From: Sphingomonas pokkalii
Lineage (GTDB): Bacteria; Pseudomonadota; Alphaproteobacteria; Sphingomonadales; Sphingomonadaceae
Length of the DNA stretch: 64,000 nt
Assembly: GCF_003096275.1 (NCBI RefSeq)
Contig: NZ_QENQ01000001.1
Coordinates: 186,001 to 250,000, forward strand
Direction of reading: 5' to 3'
Shown: positions 21,453 to 30,472 of the stretch, in pieces
How the letters are laid out: each line of letters starts with the position of its first letter
Position numbering within the stretch: position 1 is the stretch's first letter
Notes under the pieces: model-generated
What the model was told of the DNA's origin: nothing
The model's input: the letters and a program-made list of their open reading frames with translations, nothing else
The model's database searches: none
Made by a program: the position numbers and the translations under genes

Positions 21453-24400
21453 TCACCCACCGCTCGCCGGCGGATCCATGCGCTTGTCCGGCGCATAAAG
21501 GCCGGTCCGCGCCGGCACTACAACACGGATCACAGTACCCTGCGGCGAACGCCGGACGATCGACAGGCTGCCCCCCAGTCGTGCCGCCCGCTCGCGCATC
21601 CCGGTGAAGCCGTAATGGCCATCGCGGCCACCCGCCGCCAGCACTTCCGGGGCGATGCCGCGGCCGTCGTCGCCGATCGCCATGACCAGGTGTCGCCGCC
21701 CATAGTCGAGCCGGATCCGGAGCTGCGAGCCGCCGGCATGGCGGAGCGCGTTGGATACCGCCTCCACCATGATCGCCACCAGCTCCTCCGCCGCCGGAGC
21801 GCAGAGCATCCGCGCCGCGCCCTGTTCCTCCAATGTCCAGGAGATCGCCGCCGGCACCAGTTGCGCCAGCAGCGGTTCCAGCCGCGCGCGCAGCCACACA
21901 GGCCCCATCGTTTCGCGTAGTGCCCGCACGCGTTCGCGGCCTTCCATCAGCACGTCATCCGCCCGTTCCAGCGCGCCTTCCAGGGTGTCGCGCGCCGGCG
22001 CGCCCCGCGGCAACTGCTCGACCGCCGACTGGAAGCGCAGCATCAGCCCCTGGAAACCCTGCAACAGCGTGTCGTGCAGTTCGCGGGCGATGCGCTCGCG
22101 TTCGTCCAGCTGGGCGCGGATCCCGGCACGCGCCCGCTCGGCAACGACCGCGAGGCGCCGGCGGTAGAGCAGCCACAACAAGGTCGCGCCTGCCGCCACG
22201 CACAGCGCCAGGAACCAGCGCGTCTGGTAGAAGCGCGGCGCGATGCGGAAGGCAAGCACCGCACCTTGTTCGTTCCAGACGCCGTCATTGTTCGCCGCGA
22301 TCACCCGAAAGCGATACGCGCCCGGCGCCAGATTGGTGTACAGCGCCTGCCGTCGATCCTGCGCGTCGGTCCAGCCCGGCTCCACCCCTTCCAGCATATA
22401 GCGAAAGCGGTTGGCATGGGCATCGGTGAGGCTGAGCGCGGTATAGTCGATCTCCAGCCGATCGGTGCCGGCCGGCAGTTCGATCGGCGATCCGCCCGCC
22501 TCCCATCGCCGCCCGCCCGCCGAAAGCGCCCGGATCACCACGGGCGGCACCAGCCGATTGCCCGTCAGGCTTGCAGGATCGATCGTGGCGAGACCCTTGT
22601 TGGTTGCGAACCAAAGGCGGCCGGTGGCGTCCTGCGCAATGTCGTTGCCTTCGCCCACGTTCAGATTCGAACGCGCGGTGAAGCCTTCATAATAGCCGAA
22701 GCGCCGGAAGGGCAGCGGCGTGCCCGGACGATCGAACGCCGCCTCCAACGCAGCCCGCGTCGTCCGCAGGATGCCGTTGCTGCCGACCAGCCAGACCGTA
22801 CCGTCGTCCGTCGGCAGGATGCCCATGATCCCGGTGAGCGCGGGATAGGCACGCGCCGTCAGCTGTGCCAGCCGCTTGCCGTCCCAACGCCCCAGTCCGG
22901 CCTCGGCACCGACGAGCAGATATGGCCCGATGGTGCGAAAGCTGGTCGTGCTGCCGATCGTCTGGTCTTCGCGGCGCCATAAAGGCGATTCGCGGCCATC
23001 GCGAAAGAAGCGCAGCCCCTTGCTCGCCCGGCCGATAATCAGCCCCTGGCCGAACGGCTCGATCTTGCCCACCGTGCCGGTGCGCAATCCCCCCGGTCCC
23101 GCGGACGGCACCAGGCGCGCGCCATCCAGCCGATACAGCCGGTCCATGCCGCTCCAGAAGGTGCCCTGCGCGTCCAGTGCGCAGGCGATCGACAGCGGCT
23201 CGCCGATTTCGGTGACCTTGCGGACCCGCCCCTCCTCCAGATCGAGCAGGAAATTGCCCGCCAGGCTGAACGTCAGCAGCCGCCGCGCATCGCCGCACAG
23301 CACGCCGATCGAGGCCTTGTCGAAGATCCGCGTGGGCGCCGTGCTGCCGGCATCGATGCGATAGATTCCGGCAAGCCCGGCGATGAACAGCGCCCGGCCG
23401 TCCGCCGCCCGCACGAAACCGGTAACCAGCCCATCATTGGGCTCGGCCCGGACGATGTTCGTCGCGGAAAGGCGATCCAGGCCCGATTCGGTGCCGATCC
23501 AGATATTGGCTTCGCGATCTTCCGCCATCGCGACGCTCAGCGACGACGTCAGTCCCTGCGCCGCCCCCATCCGCTCGGGCGGCAGCAAGGATCCGGCTGC
23601 GGCGCGGAACCGGGTGAGCCCATCGTCCTGCGCGATCATCCACAGATTGCCGGCGCGATCGAACCGCATCCCCCGGCGCACATAGGGCGTGTTCGCACCG
23701 GTCAGTGCAAAGCGGGCGCCCCGGCCATCGATCCGGCGCAGCCCGGCATCGTCGCCCAGCCAGATCGCGCCGCGCGGATCCTGCGCGAGCGCGCCGTTGG
23801 TTGCGCTGCGGACGGGCAGTGCCTCGAACCGCGTGGCGCCCCGCCGCAGCCGCAGCAGCAGCGGCGGCGGCGCGATATAGACGCTGCCGTCCGCAGCGGC
23901 GAGGATCGGCCCCATCCTGCCCAGCGTATAGCCTTGCGCCGCGCCGATCGGGGTCCAACGGCCGGCCTGCAGCCGGCCGAGATGCAGTTCCCCGCGGCTG
24001 TCCGCGCTGAACCAGATCGATCCGTCGCGGGTCTCGACGATCGTGTCGACGCCGCCGCTCGGCTTCCACGGATTGGCATCGCGCAGCACCCCGTTCCGCA
24101 GCACGGCGATGCCGCCATAGTCATAGCCGACCCAGAGATCGCCGTTGCGGGCCGCCAGCAGCGCCGTGACCTGCAGGGATCGGCGTTGCCCATCCTCGGG
24201 CGGGTCGATGCGTTCGAAGCGGATGCCGTCGAACCGATAGAGCCCGGTGGAGGTGCCCAGCCAGAGGAAACCGTCCCGCCCCTGCGCGATCGCGCGGATG
24301 CTGGACGGCGCGCCGTCGCCCAACGTCCAGCGCGTGTGCCGCAGTTCCGCCAGCCCCCGGCCCGGGGGCGCCGCGGCCGGCACCGCGACGGGACCGGCCA

Positions 24401-24464
24401 GGGCGGAGCACGCGATCCACAGGCATGCGGCAGCCGCCAGCAAGGGGAAGCGGAAAGGGGTCAT
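21453..24464 (-). CDS. large sensor histidine kinase with two-component-regulator propeller
   Basis: 1003 residues. A signal peptide (about 1-24) is followed by a periplasmic propeller of repeated GxxWxGT...GLxRxDG units (about 40-650), a Y_Y_Y immunoglobulin-like domain (about 690-755), one membrane helix (WFLALCVAAGATLLWLLY, near 765), a dimerisation domain with H797 (ERIARELHDTLLQG) and an ATPase domain with N905 (EAVSNALRHAGG). It looks like a polysaccharide- or oligosaccharide-sensing kinase of the HisKA_3 (NarX/DesK) class. No response regulator gene is adjacent, so its partner is elsewhere. Confidence 0.9.
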   Translation of the reverse strand: MTPFRFPLLAAAACLWIACSALAGPVAVPAAAPPGRGLAELRHTRWTLGDGAPSSIRAIAQGRDGFLWLGTSTGLYRFDGIRFERIDPPEDGQRRSLQVTALLAARNGDLWVGYDYGGIAVLRNGVLRDANPWKPSGGVDTIVETRDGSIWFSADSRGELHLGRLQAGRWTPIGAAQGYTLGRMGPILAAADGSVYIAPPPLLLRLRRGATRFEALPVRSATNGALAQDPRGAIWLGDDAGLRRIDGRGARFALTGANTPYVRRGMRFDRAGNLWMIAQDDGLTRFRAAAGSLLPPERMGAAQGLTSSLSVAMAEDREANIWIGTESGLDRLSATNIVRAEPNDGLVTGFVRAADGRALFIAGLAGIYRIDAGSTAPTRIFDKASIGVLCGDARRLLTFSLAGNFLLDLEEGRVRKVTEIGEPLSIACALDAQGTFWSGMDRLYRLDGARLVPSAGPGGLRTGTVGKIEPFGQGLIIGRASKGLRFFRDGRESPLWRREDQTIGSTTSFRTIGPYLLVGAEAGLGRWDGKRLAQLTARAYPALTGIMGILPTDDGTVWLVGSNGILRTTRAALEAAFDRPGTPLPFRRFGYYEGFTARSNLNVGEGNDIAQDATGRLWFATNKGLATIDPASLTGNRLVPPVVIRALSAGGRRWEAGGSPIELPAGTDRLEIDYTALSLTDAHANRFRYMLEGVEPGWTDAQDRRQALYTNLAPGAYRFRVIAANNDGVWNEQGAVLAFRIAPRFYQTRWFLALCVAAGATLLWLLYRRRLAVVAERARAGIRAQLDERERIARELHDTLLQGFQGLMLRFQSAVEQLPRGAPARDTLEGALERADDVLMEGRERVRALRETMGPVWLRARLEPLLAQLVPAAISWTLEEQGAARMLCAPAAEELVAIMVEAVSNALRHAGGSQLRIRLDYGRRHLVMAIGDDGRGIAPEVLAAGGRDGHYGFTGMRERAARLGGSLSIVRRSPQGTVIRVVVPARTGLYAPDKRMDPPASGG

Positions 24465-24592
24465 GCCGACATCCTAAAGCCACTGCGCGCCCGATGCAGC
24501 TACGCAAAGGGCGGCCGCAGAAGAAAGGCGGTTGCGTATGCACCGCTTCCGCGCCACCCGATCCTTCGCCTCCCCCGAAACACGGATCGACG

Positions 24593-25336
24593 ATGATCAT
24601 TCACAGCCACGAAGTCCAGGATATCGATGTGCCCGGCAGCGGCACGATGCGGATGCATCTGTTCCGCCCCGCGGTGGAAGGGCGCTTTCCCGGCCTGCTC
24701 CTGTTCTCGGAAATCTATCAGGTGACGGCGCCGATCCGGCGGCTGGCGGCAATGCTGGCAGGCAACGGCCATGTCGTCGCCGTGCCGGAGGTCTATCACG
24801 AATTCGAACCGGCCGGCACCGTGCTCGCTTATGATCCCGCCGGCACCGATCGGGGCAATGCGCTCAAGATCACCAAGCCGGTCGCCGCCTTCGACGCGGA
24901 CGCCGGTGCCGCGCTGACGGCGCTCGCCGCCCACCCGGCCTGCACCGGCCGGCTCGGCACGTTCGGGGTCTGCCTCGGCGGCCATCTCGCCTATCGCGCG
25001 GCTCTCGATCCCCGCGTTTCGGCGGCGGCGTGCTTCTACCCGACCGATATCCATTCGGGCACGCTCGGCGAAGGGCGCGCCGACGACAGCCTCGCCCGGA
25101 TGGCGGAGCTGCGGGCGCAGATCCTGTTCGTCTGGGGCCGGCAGGATCCGCACATCCCCTTTGCCGGACGCGAAGCGATTCGCGCGCGCCTTGAAGCCGT
25201 GGGCGCCTCCTATGCGTGGCACGAGGTGAACGCGCAGCATGCCTTTCTCCGCGACGAAGGTCCGCGCTACGATCCCGCGCTTTTCCTCGAAACCATGGCG
25301 CTCACCCTCGCTTTTTATCGGCGCACGCTGGCCTGA
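24593..25336 (+). CDS. dienelactone hydrolase family protein
   Basis: 247 residues with the cysteine-type triad C127 (GVCLGGHLAY), D185 (WGRQDPHIP) and H216 (NAQHAFLRDEG), as in dienelactone hydrolases that open lactones in aromatic degradation. Actual substrate unknown. The start at 24593 (MIIHSHEVQDIDV) fits the family. It begins an operon with the NUDIX and DUF2721 genes and is divergent from the sensor kinase with 128 bp between. Confidence 0.88.
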   Translation: MIIHSHEVQDIDVPGSGTMRMHLFRPAVEGRFPGLLLFSEIYQVTAPIRRLAAMLAGNGHVVAVPEVYHEFEPAGTVLAYDPAGTDRGNALKITKPVAAFDADAGAALTALAAHPACTGRLGTFGVCLGGHLAYRAALDPRVSAAACFYPTDIHSGTLGEGRADDSLARMAELRAQILFVWGRQDPHIPFAGREAIRARLEAVGASYAWHEVNAQHAFLRDEGPRYDPALFLETMALTLAFYRRTLA

Positions 25337-25392
25337 CGATCCCGGACCAGGCTGAACCCGATCCGCCAGCAGGAAAAGGAATCCCCCGCACC

Positions 25393-26046
25393 ATGACGTC
25401 CGACATTCCCGCCGCACCCGAAGCCGGGCATCGGATCGAGACGGTCGAAACCGTCTATCAAGGCTGGGGCCGGATGCTGCTCGCCACGCTGGTCACGCCC
25501 GATGGCAGTCACATCACGCGCCAGATCGAGGATCATGGCGATGCCGTCGCGGTGCTCCCCTATGATGCCGATAGGGGCACGGTGATGCTCGTTCGCCAAT
25601 CGCGGCCGCCCCTGCTGCTGCGCGGCCGCACCGAACCGCTGTTCGAAGCGATCGCCGGCCGCGTCGATCCCGGCGAGCTGCCCACGGAGACCGCACGCCG
25701 CGAGGCGATGGAGGAAGCCGGACTGCGCCTGACCGTATTGGCACCGGTCGGCGATTTCCATGCGATGCCGGCGGTGTCGACGGAGATGCTGACGCTGTAT
25801 CTGGCACCCTATGCGGCGGTGGACCGCATTGCCGCCGGCGGCGGAATCGCCGCCGATCACGAGGATATCGAGGTGGTCGAGCTGCCGCTCGCTACCTTGT
25901 GGGCAAGGGGCATGGCGGCGCTGGCCGATATGAAGACGGCGCTGCTGGTCCTTGCGCTTCGCGAACGCCTTGCCGCAGGCGCCTGGCCGCCCGCCGCCGG
26001 ATCGGGCGGCTTGGCGCTTGCACCGCCCGCCACCCCACCTGCATAA
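25393..26046 (+). CDS. NUDIX hydrolase, ADP-ribose pyrophosphatase-like
   Basis: 217 residues. The Nudix box starts at G89 (GRVDPGELPTETARREAMEE), with the catalytic REAMEE glutamates present and an ADP-ribose-pyrophosphatase-like arrangement. It probably hydrolyses a nucleoside diphosphate-X compound. It follows the dienelactone hydrolase by 56 bp and precedes the DUF2721 gene by 9 bp. Confidence 0.85.
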   Translation: MTSDIPAAPEAGHRIETVETVYQGWGRMLLATLVTPDGSHITRQIEDHGDAVAVLPYDADRGTVMLVRQSRPPLLLRGRTEPLFEAIAGRVDPGELPTETARREAMEEAGLRLTVLAPVGDFHAMPAVSTEMLTLYLAPYAAVDRIAAGGGIAADHEDIEVVELPLATLWARGMAALADMKTALLVLALRERLAAGAWPPAAGSGGLALAPPATPPA

Positions 26047-26055
26047 GGGCCGTGC

Positions 26056-26511
26056 ATGGAAGGCCCCTATCTCTCCACCGTATCGGAAACGATTCAGGCC
26101 GCGATCGCGCCGGTGTTTCTGCTCGCCGGTATCGGCGCCTTCCTCAACACGATGGTCGGGCGGCTTGCCCGTATCGTCGATCGGGCCCGCTCGATCGAGG
26201 AACTCCATCCCCGTTCCAGCGGCCCCGAGCATGAACGCCATGTGTGGGAGCTGCGCATCATCGATCGCCGCATCTCGGTGATCAACAACGCGATCTTCCT
26301 GTGCACTGCCAGCGCGCTGGCGATCTGCCTCGTCGTCGCGCTGATGTTCGTTTCCCGCCTCGCCAACCTGCATGTCGGCATCTGGGTGGCGGTGGCCTTC
26401 ATCATCTCGATGCTGCTGCTGATTTCGGGCCTGATCTATTTCCTGATCGAAGTCCGCATGTCGCTGCGCGCGATCCATGTTCGCGAGGAACTGCTCGAAC
26501 TCGATCGCTGA
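26056..26511 (+). CDS. DUF2721 family membrane protein
   Basis: 151 residues with three hydrophobic segments (near 14-34, 80-100 and 110-135), matching the DUF2721 family, including FLLAGIGAFLNTMVGRLARIVDRAR. Function unknown. It is last in the dienelactone hydrolase-NUDIX operon. Confidence 0.82.
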   Translation: MEGPYLSTVSETIQAAIAPVFLLAGIGAFLNTMVGRLARIVDRARSIEELHPRSSGPEHERHVWELRIIDRRISVINNAIFLCTASALAICLVVALMFVSRLANLHVGIWVAVAFIISMLLLISGLIYFLIEVRMSLRAIHVREELLELDR

Positions 26512-26514
26512 GGG

Positions 26515-26561
26515 TCTGTTTGGAAATGCGCCGTGACGCATGTCGCGGCTTTCCGAACAGA
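26515..26561. terminator. stem-loop after DUF2721 operon
   Basis: TCTGTTTGGAAA (26515-26526) pairs with TTTCCGAACAGA (26550-26561); the one mismatch is a G-U wobble in RNA. A TGCG/CGCA pair extends the arm inward. It starts 4 bp after the DUF2721 stop. No U-run, so termination is inferred from position. Confidence 0.5.
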
Positions 26562-26637
26562 GGCGGAGCGGTTCCGCAAGATCGGTCGGGCAGCGCCGCG
26601 AACGTCCGCCTAGCAAGGCGTCGCCACGGAGGAACCG

Positions 26638-27519
26638 ATGCAGACGCCCCTCGCCCGCTACCATGCCCGGATGCAGCGCGTGCTCGACCATGTCGACACG
26701 CATGCCGAGGACGATCTCGACCTGGAGACACTGGCGGGCGTCGCGGCGTTTTCGAAGCATCATTTCCACCGCCAGTTCAGCGCGCTGTTCGGCCTGTCGG
26801 TGCATCGTTATGTCCAGCTCGTGCGGATGAAGCGGGCGTCGTACCGCCTCGCCTATCGGCCGGGCGAAGCGATCACCGGCATCGCGCTCGACGCCGGCTA
26901 TGACGCGCCCGAGGCGTTCGCCCGAGCCTTCCGCCAGCGCTTCGGCCAGGCGCCCTCGCAGTTCCGCGCGGCGCCGGACTGGCATCCCTGGCACGCGGCC
27001 CTCGCGCCGCTCACCGTAGCCCGGAGACAGACGATGCAGACCCGATTCACCCTCGACGACGTGACCACGCTCGATTTCCCCGCCACCCCGGTGGCATTCC
27101 TAACCCACCGGGGCGATCCCGCCCGGCTCGGCGATACGATCCGCCGCTTCATCGCCTGGCGCAAATCCAGCGGCCACCGCCCGCCGGCCAGCGCCACCTA
27201 CACCATCTTCCACACCGATCCGCGCACCACGCCGCCCGAAGACTATCGCCTCGATCTCTGCGCGGGCACCGCCCGTCCGGTGGCGGAGCCGGCGCACGGG
27301 ATCGAACCCGGCCTGATCCCGGCCGGCCGCTGCGCGATGCTGCGAGTGGTGGGCCAGGCCGACGACCTCGAACCCGCGGCGCTCTTCCTGTATCGCGAAT
27401 GGCTGCCGGCAAGCGGCGAGGAGCCTGGCGATTTCCCGCTTTTCGCCCGACGCGTCGCCTTCTTCCCCGACGTGCCCGACCACGAAGCCGTGACCGAGCT
27501 CCACCTGCCGCTTCGTTAA
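26638..27519 (+). CDS. AraC-family regulator with GyrI-like effector domain
   Basis: 293 residues: N-terminal AraC double helix-turn-helix (about 5-105, with LETLAGVAAFSKHHFHRQFS) and a C-terminal GyrI-like small-molecule-binding domain (about 130-293). Members of this class (Rob/SoxS-like) respond to drugs or aromatic compounds. No adjacent target gene suggests what it controls. Confidence 0.85.
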   Translation: MQTPLARYHARMQRVLDHVDTHAEDDLDLETLAGVAAFSKHHFHRQFSALFGLSVHRYVQLVRMKRASYRLAYRPGEAITGIALDAGYDAPEAFARAFRQRFGQAPSQFRAAPDWHPWHAALAPLTVARRQTMQTRFTLDDVTTLDFPATPVAFLTHRGDPARLGDTIRRFIAWRKSSGHRPPASATYTIFHTDPRTTPPEDYRLDLCAGTARPVAEPAHGIEPGLIPAGRCAMLRVVGQADDLEPAALFLYREWLPASGEEPGDFPLFARRVAFFPDVPDHEAVTELHLPLR

Positions 27520-27588
27520 ATCTGCGGTAACCGTCGGTGACCCGGCCACCGATTCATCCCCCAAAATTTATTTGCAGTTCTACGTTCG

Positions 27589-27617
27589 TTCCCTTGCCTT
27601 TTCGGAAGGCAAGGGAA
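27589..27617. terminator. perfect 12-bp hairpin in the nrdA upstream region
   Basis: TTCCCTTGCCTT (27589-27600), loop TTCGG, AAGGCAAGGGAA (27606-27617). It lies 70 bp after the AraC stop in the 416-bp gap before nrdA. It lacks a U-run. It may end the AraC transcript or be a structured element. Confidence 0.5.
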
Positions 27618-27730
27618 GACCGCGCGTCGCGCCGTTTTCGCCCACCCTCCGGCGCCATGAAGCGAGTCATTTCGGCGACGAGGCGTTGCAATCCCGCCCG
27701 ATTTGGGCTCTTGTGTCGGAACGCCGATTG

Positions 27731-27746
27731 GCACAATCTGTTGTGG
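27731..27746. promoter_or_regulatory. NrdR-box-like site upstream of nrdA
   Basis: GCACAATCTGTTGTGG matches 12 of 16 positions of the NrdR consensus (ACACwATATATwGTGT) and contains the inverted repeat CACAA-N4-TTGTG. A half-matching TCTTGTGT ends 30 bp upstream, close to the paired, in-phase spacing NrdR needs. NrdR represses ribonucleotide reductase genes; the nrdA start is 190 bp downstream. The rest of 27520-27935 shows nothing else recognisable. Confidence 0.4.
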
Positions 27747-27935
27747 TCGTACCAAGGGGCAAGCCCAAGCACTGGTAACCTGTTGTCCGCACCCCCACAT
27801 GCGGCACGGGTAGACTCGCGCCGGGCGCCGGGCCGATGGACACTTTTTGTTCTCGCGCAAACCCGGCTGGTGCTACGATCGCTACGGTGCCCCGAGTCGG
27901 TTGTTGCGTGAAGCAGGAAAACAGGGGTCCGAGTC

Positions 27936-29825
27936 ATGGAATTCAGGGACAGTGAGAACAGCGTGAACGAGACCGCCACCATCGAAGCCGCCGCCGCCAG
28001 CACGGCCCTCGACAGCAAGGCGATCGCGCCGCAGCCCTATCCGGTCGAGGTCGATCATGCGCGCGACGCACTGCTCACCGATTTCGGCAAGGAGACGCTG
28101 AAGGACCGCTATCTGCTCCCCGGCGAAAGCTATCAGGACCTGTTCGTCCGCGTCGCCTCGGCCTATGCCGATGATCAGGCGCATGCTCAGCGCCTGTACG
28201 ACTATATCTCCAAGCTGTGGTTCATGCCGGCCACCCCGGTGCTGTCGAACGGCGGCACGGGCCGCGGCCTGCCGATCAGCTGCTATCTCAACTCGGTGCC
28301 GGACAGCCTGGACGGCATCGTCCAGACCTGGAACGAGAATGTCTGGCTCGCCTCGCGCGGCGGCGGCATCGGCACCTATTGGGGCAGCGTGCGCGGCATC
28401 GGCGAGCCGGTGGGCCTCAACGGCAAGACCAGCGGCATCATCCCCTTCGTCCGCGTGATGGATTCGCTGACGCTCGCGATCTCGCAAGGCTCGCTGCGCC
28501 GCGGCTCGGCCGCCTGCTATCTCGACATCAGCCACCCGGAGATCGAGGAGTTCCTCGAGATCCGCAAGCCCTCGGGCGACTTCAACCGCAAGGCGCTGAA
28601 CCTGCACCACGGCGTGCTGATCCCCGACGCCTTCATGGAAGCGGTGCGCGACGGCCGCGAATGGCAGCTGAAGAGCCCGAAAGACGGCTCGGTTCGGGCC
28701 ACGGTCGATGCGCGCGCGCTGTTCCAGAAGCTGGTCGAGACCCGCCTCGCCACCGGCGAGCCGTACATCGTGTTCTCGGACCACGTGAACTCGACCATGC
28801 CGAAGCACCATCGCGATCTGGGCCTCAAGGTCTCGACCTCGAACCTGTGCTCGGAAATCACGCTGCCGACGGGCCGCGACCATCTCGGCAATGATCGCAC
28901 CGCGGTGTGCTGCCTGTCCTCGCTCAACCTCGAGACCTGGGACGAGTGGAACAAGGACAAGCGCTTCATCGAGGACGTGATGCGCTTCCTCGACAATGTG
29001 CTGACCGACTATATCGAGCGCGCGCCCGACGAGATGGCCCGCGCCCGCTATTCGGCGGCGCGCGAGCGCTCGGTCGGCCTCGGCGTGATGGGCTTCCACA
29101 GCTTCCTCCAGGCGCGCGGCATCCCGTTCGAAGGCGCGATGGCGAAGAGCTGGAATCTCCGCATCTTCAAGCATGTCAGCGCGCAGGTGAACGAAGCCTC
29201 GATGGCGCTCGCCGTCGAGCGCGGCCCCTGCCCGGACGCCGCCGACATGGGCGTGATGGAGCGGTTCAGCTGCAAGATGGCGATCGCGCCGACCGCGTCG
29301 ATCTCGATCATCTGCGGCGGCACCAGTGCCTGCATCGAGCCGATCCCGGCCAATATCTACACCCACAAGACGCTCAGCGGCTCCTTCTCGGTGCGCAATC
29401 CGTATCTGGAGAAGCTGCTCAAGGAGAAGTCGAAGAATTCCGACGCGGTGTGGAATTCGATCCTGGAGCAGGGCGGCTCGGTCCAGCACCTCGACTTCCT
29501 GACGCCGGAAGAGAAGGACACGTACAAGACCAGCTTCGAGATCGACCAGCGCTGGATCCTCGAACTGGCGGGCGATCGCGCGCCGTTCATCGACCAGGCG
29601 CAGTCGCTCAACCTGTTCATCCCGGCCGACGTGGAAAAGTGGGACCTGCTGATGCTCCACTTCCGCGCCTGGGAGCTGGGCATCAAGTCGCTCTACTATC
29701 TCCGCTCCAAATCGGTGCAGCGCGCCGGCTTCGCGGGCGGGGTCGAGGCCGACAACACGATCGAGAAGCCCAAGTTCGATCTGGGTGAATCGACGGATTA
29801 CGACGAATGCCTGGCCTGCCAGTGA
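27936..29825 (+). CDS. nrdA: class I ribonucleoside-diphosphate reductase, alpha subunit (no ATP-cone)
   Basis: 629 residues, shorter than E. coli NrdA (761) because the N-terminal ATP-cone is absent. Active-site residues are all present: C116 and C325/C326 (redox pair and partners), N303-x-C305-x-E307 (SNLCSE), Y587-Y588 of the radical path and a C-terminal C625-x2-C628. It reduces ribonucleotides to deoxyribonucleotides with NrdB. The start at 27936 begins MEFRDSENSV; a GTG at 27963 is possible. A GAGGA site just after its stop serves the next gene, so the DUF559 gene is co-transcribed. Confidence 0.95.
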   Translation: MEFRDSENSVNETATIEAAAASTALDSKAIAPQPYPVEVDHARDALLTDFGKETLKDRYLLPGESYQDLFVRVASAYADDQAHAQRLYDYISKLWFMPATPVLSNGGTGRGLPISCYLNSVPDSLDGIVQTWNENVWLASRGGGIGTYWGSVRGIGEPVGLNGKTSGIIPFVRVMDSLTLAISQGSLRRGSAACYLDISHPEIEEFLEIRKPSGDFNRKALNLHHGVLIPDAFMEAVRDGREWQLKSPKDGSVRATVDARALFQKLVETRLATGEPYIVFSDHVNSTMPKHHRDLGLKVSTSNLCSEITLPTGRDHLGNDRTAVCCLSSLNLETWDEWNKDKRFIEDVMRFLDNVLTDYIERAPDEMARARYSAARERSVGLGVMGFHSFLQARGIPFEGAMAKSWNLRIFKHVSAQVNEASMALAVERGPCPDAADMGVMERFSCKMAIAPTASISIICGGTSACIEPIPANIYTHKTLSGSFSVRNPYLEKLLKEKSKNSDAVWNSILEQGGSVQHLDFLTPEEKDTYKTSFEIDQRWILELAGDRAPFIDQAQSLNLFIPADVEKWDLLMLHFRAWELGIKSLYYLRSKSVQRAGFAGGVEADNTIEKPKFDLGESTDYDECLACQ

Positions 29826-29834
29826 GGAAACGGG

Positions 29835-30329
29835 ATGGAGGAACGCGGCGCCTCTGAAAACCCCTCTCCCCCTGTGGGAGAGGGAGGGGCCCGCGCTGCG
29901 CAGCAGCGTGGGAGGGTGAGGGGGACACGGGGCGACCAAAAGCCCCGCGGCAATGCCGCCGGCCTCACCAAGCGCCAGCTTCTTCCGTCCACTACCGCTA
30001 CCCGCTCGCGCGCGCATCGCCGCGATGCGGGTCCCGTCGAACGGACATTATGGGCAGCGCTGCGCCGCGCGCTGCCGCACGCAAGGTTTCGCAGACAAGT
30101 GCCGATGGGTGTCTATCACGCCGATTTCTGTTCGCATGGCGCGAAGCTGATCGTCGAAGTCGACGACGCGACGCATGCCGTGCGTAGGGATCGCGATGCG
30201 GTGCGCACGCGGTTCCTGAACGGCGAAGGCTATCGCGTGCTGCGCTTCTGGAACAACGAGGTGATGACCAACCTCGATGGCGTGCTCGCGGAAATTGCGC
30301 GGCATGTGGATGCGGGGGGCCAGGCGTGA
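29835..30329 (+). CDS. DUF559 endonuclease-like protein whose 5' end is made of repeat DNA
   Basis: 164 residues. Residues about 60-160 match the DUF559 fold (PVERTLWAALRRALP, ADFCSHGAKLIVEVDD, VLRFWNNEV), related to very-short-patch-repair/restriction nuclease folds. Residues 9-30 are encoded by a REP-like repeat (29861-29924). The start at 29835 has GAGGA nine bases upstream, so translation through the repeat is plausible. It begins 9 bp after nrdA. Confidence 0.75.
   Translation: MEERGASENPSPPVGEGGARAAQQRGRVRGTRGDQKPRGNAAGLTKRQLLPSTTATRSRAHRRDAGPVERTLWAALRRALPHARFRRQVPMGVYHADFCSHGAKLIVEVDDATHAVRRDRDAVRTRFLNGEGYRVLRFWNNEVMTNLDGVLAEIARHVDAGGQA
29861..29924. repeat. REP-like repeat, CCTCTCCC family (half element)
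   Basis: A 9-bp stem CCCTCTCCC (29862-29870) / GGGAGAGGG (29876-29884) is followed by a CGCTGC/GCAGCG pair and a GGGTGAGGGG tail. The same words occur in the element at 30338-30446. It is unusual in lying inside the 5' part of a coding sequence. Confidence 0.7.
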
Positions 30330-30337
30330 ACCCGCGC

Positions 30338-30446
30338 CCCCCTCACCCTTCCGCCGCTTCGCGGCTCCCTCCCTCTCCCACAAGGGGAGAGGGAGCAGGT
30401 CGTCGTTTTTCCCTCTCCCCTTGTAGGAGAGGGAAGGGTGAGGGGG
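30338..30446. repeat. REP-like composite repeat, CCTCTCCC family
   Basis: Outer arms CCCCCTCACCCTTCC (30338-30352) and GGAAGGGTGAGGGGG (30432-30446) are exact reverse complements. Two inner CCCTCTCCC/GGAGAGGG hairpins give a dumbbell. It sits between the convergent DUF559 and DUF2171 genes, where it probably also terminates transcription. Confidence 0.8.
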
Positions 30447-30472
30447 ATACGGTCCTCCCCCACCCCAACCGC

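Noticed and set aside
27520..27935. Cobalamin riboswitch upstream of nrdA
   Set aside because: No B12-box sequence was found, and the gene is class I with a diiron partner rather than B12-dependent.
29835..30329. DUF559 gene as part of a restriction-modification or defence system
   Set aside because: No methyltransferase, helicase or other defence gene is near; the context is the ribonucleotide reductase operon.
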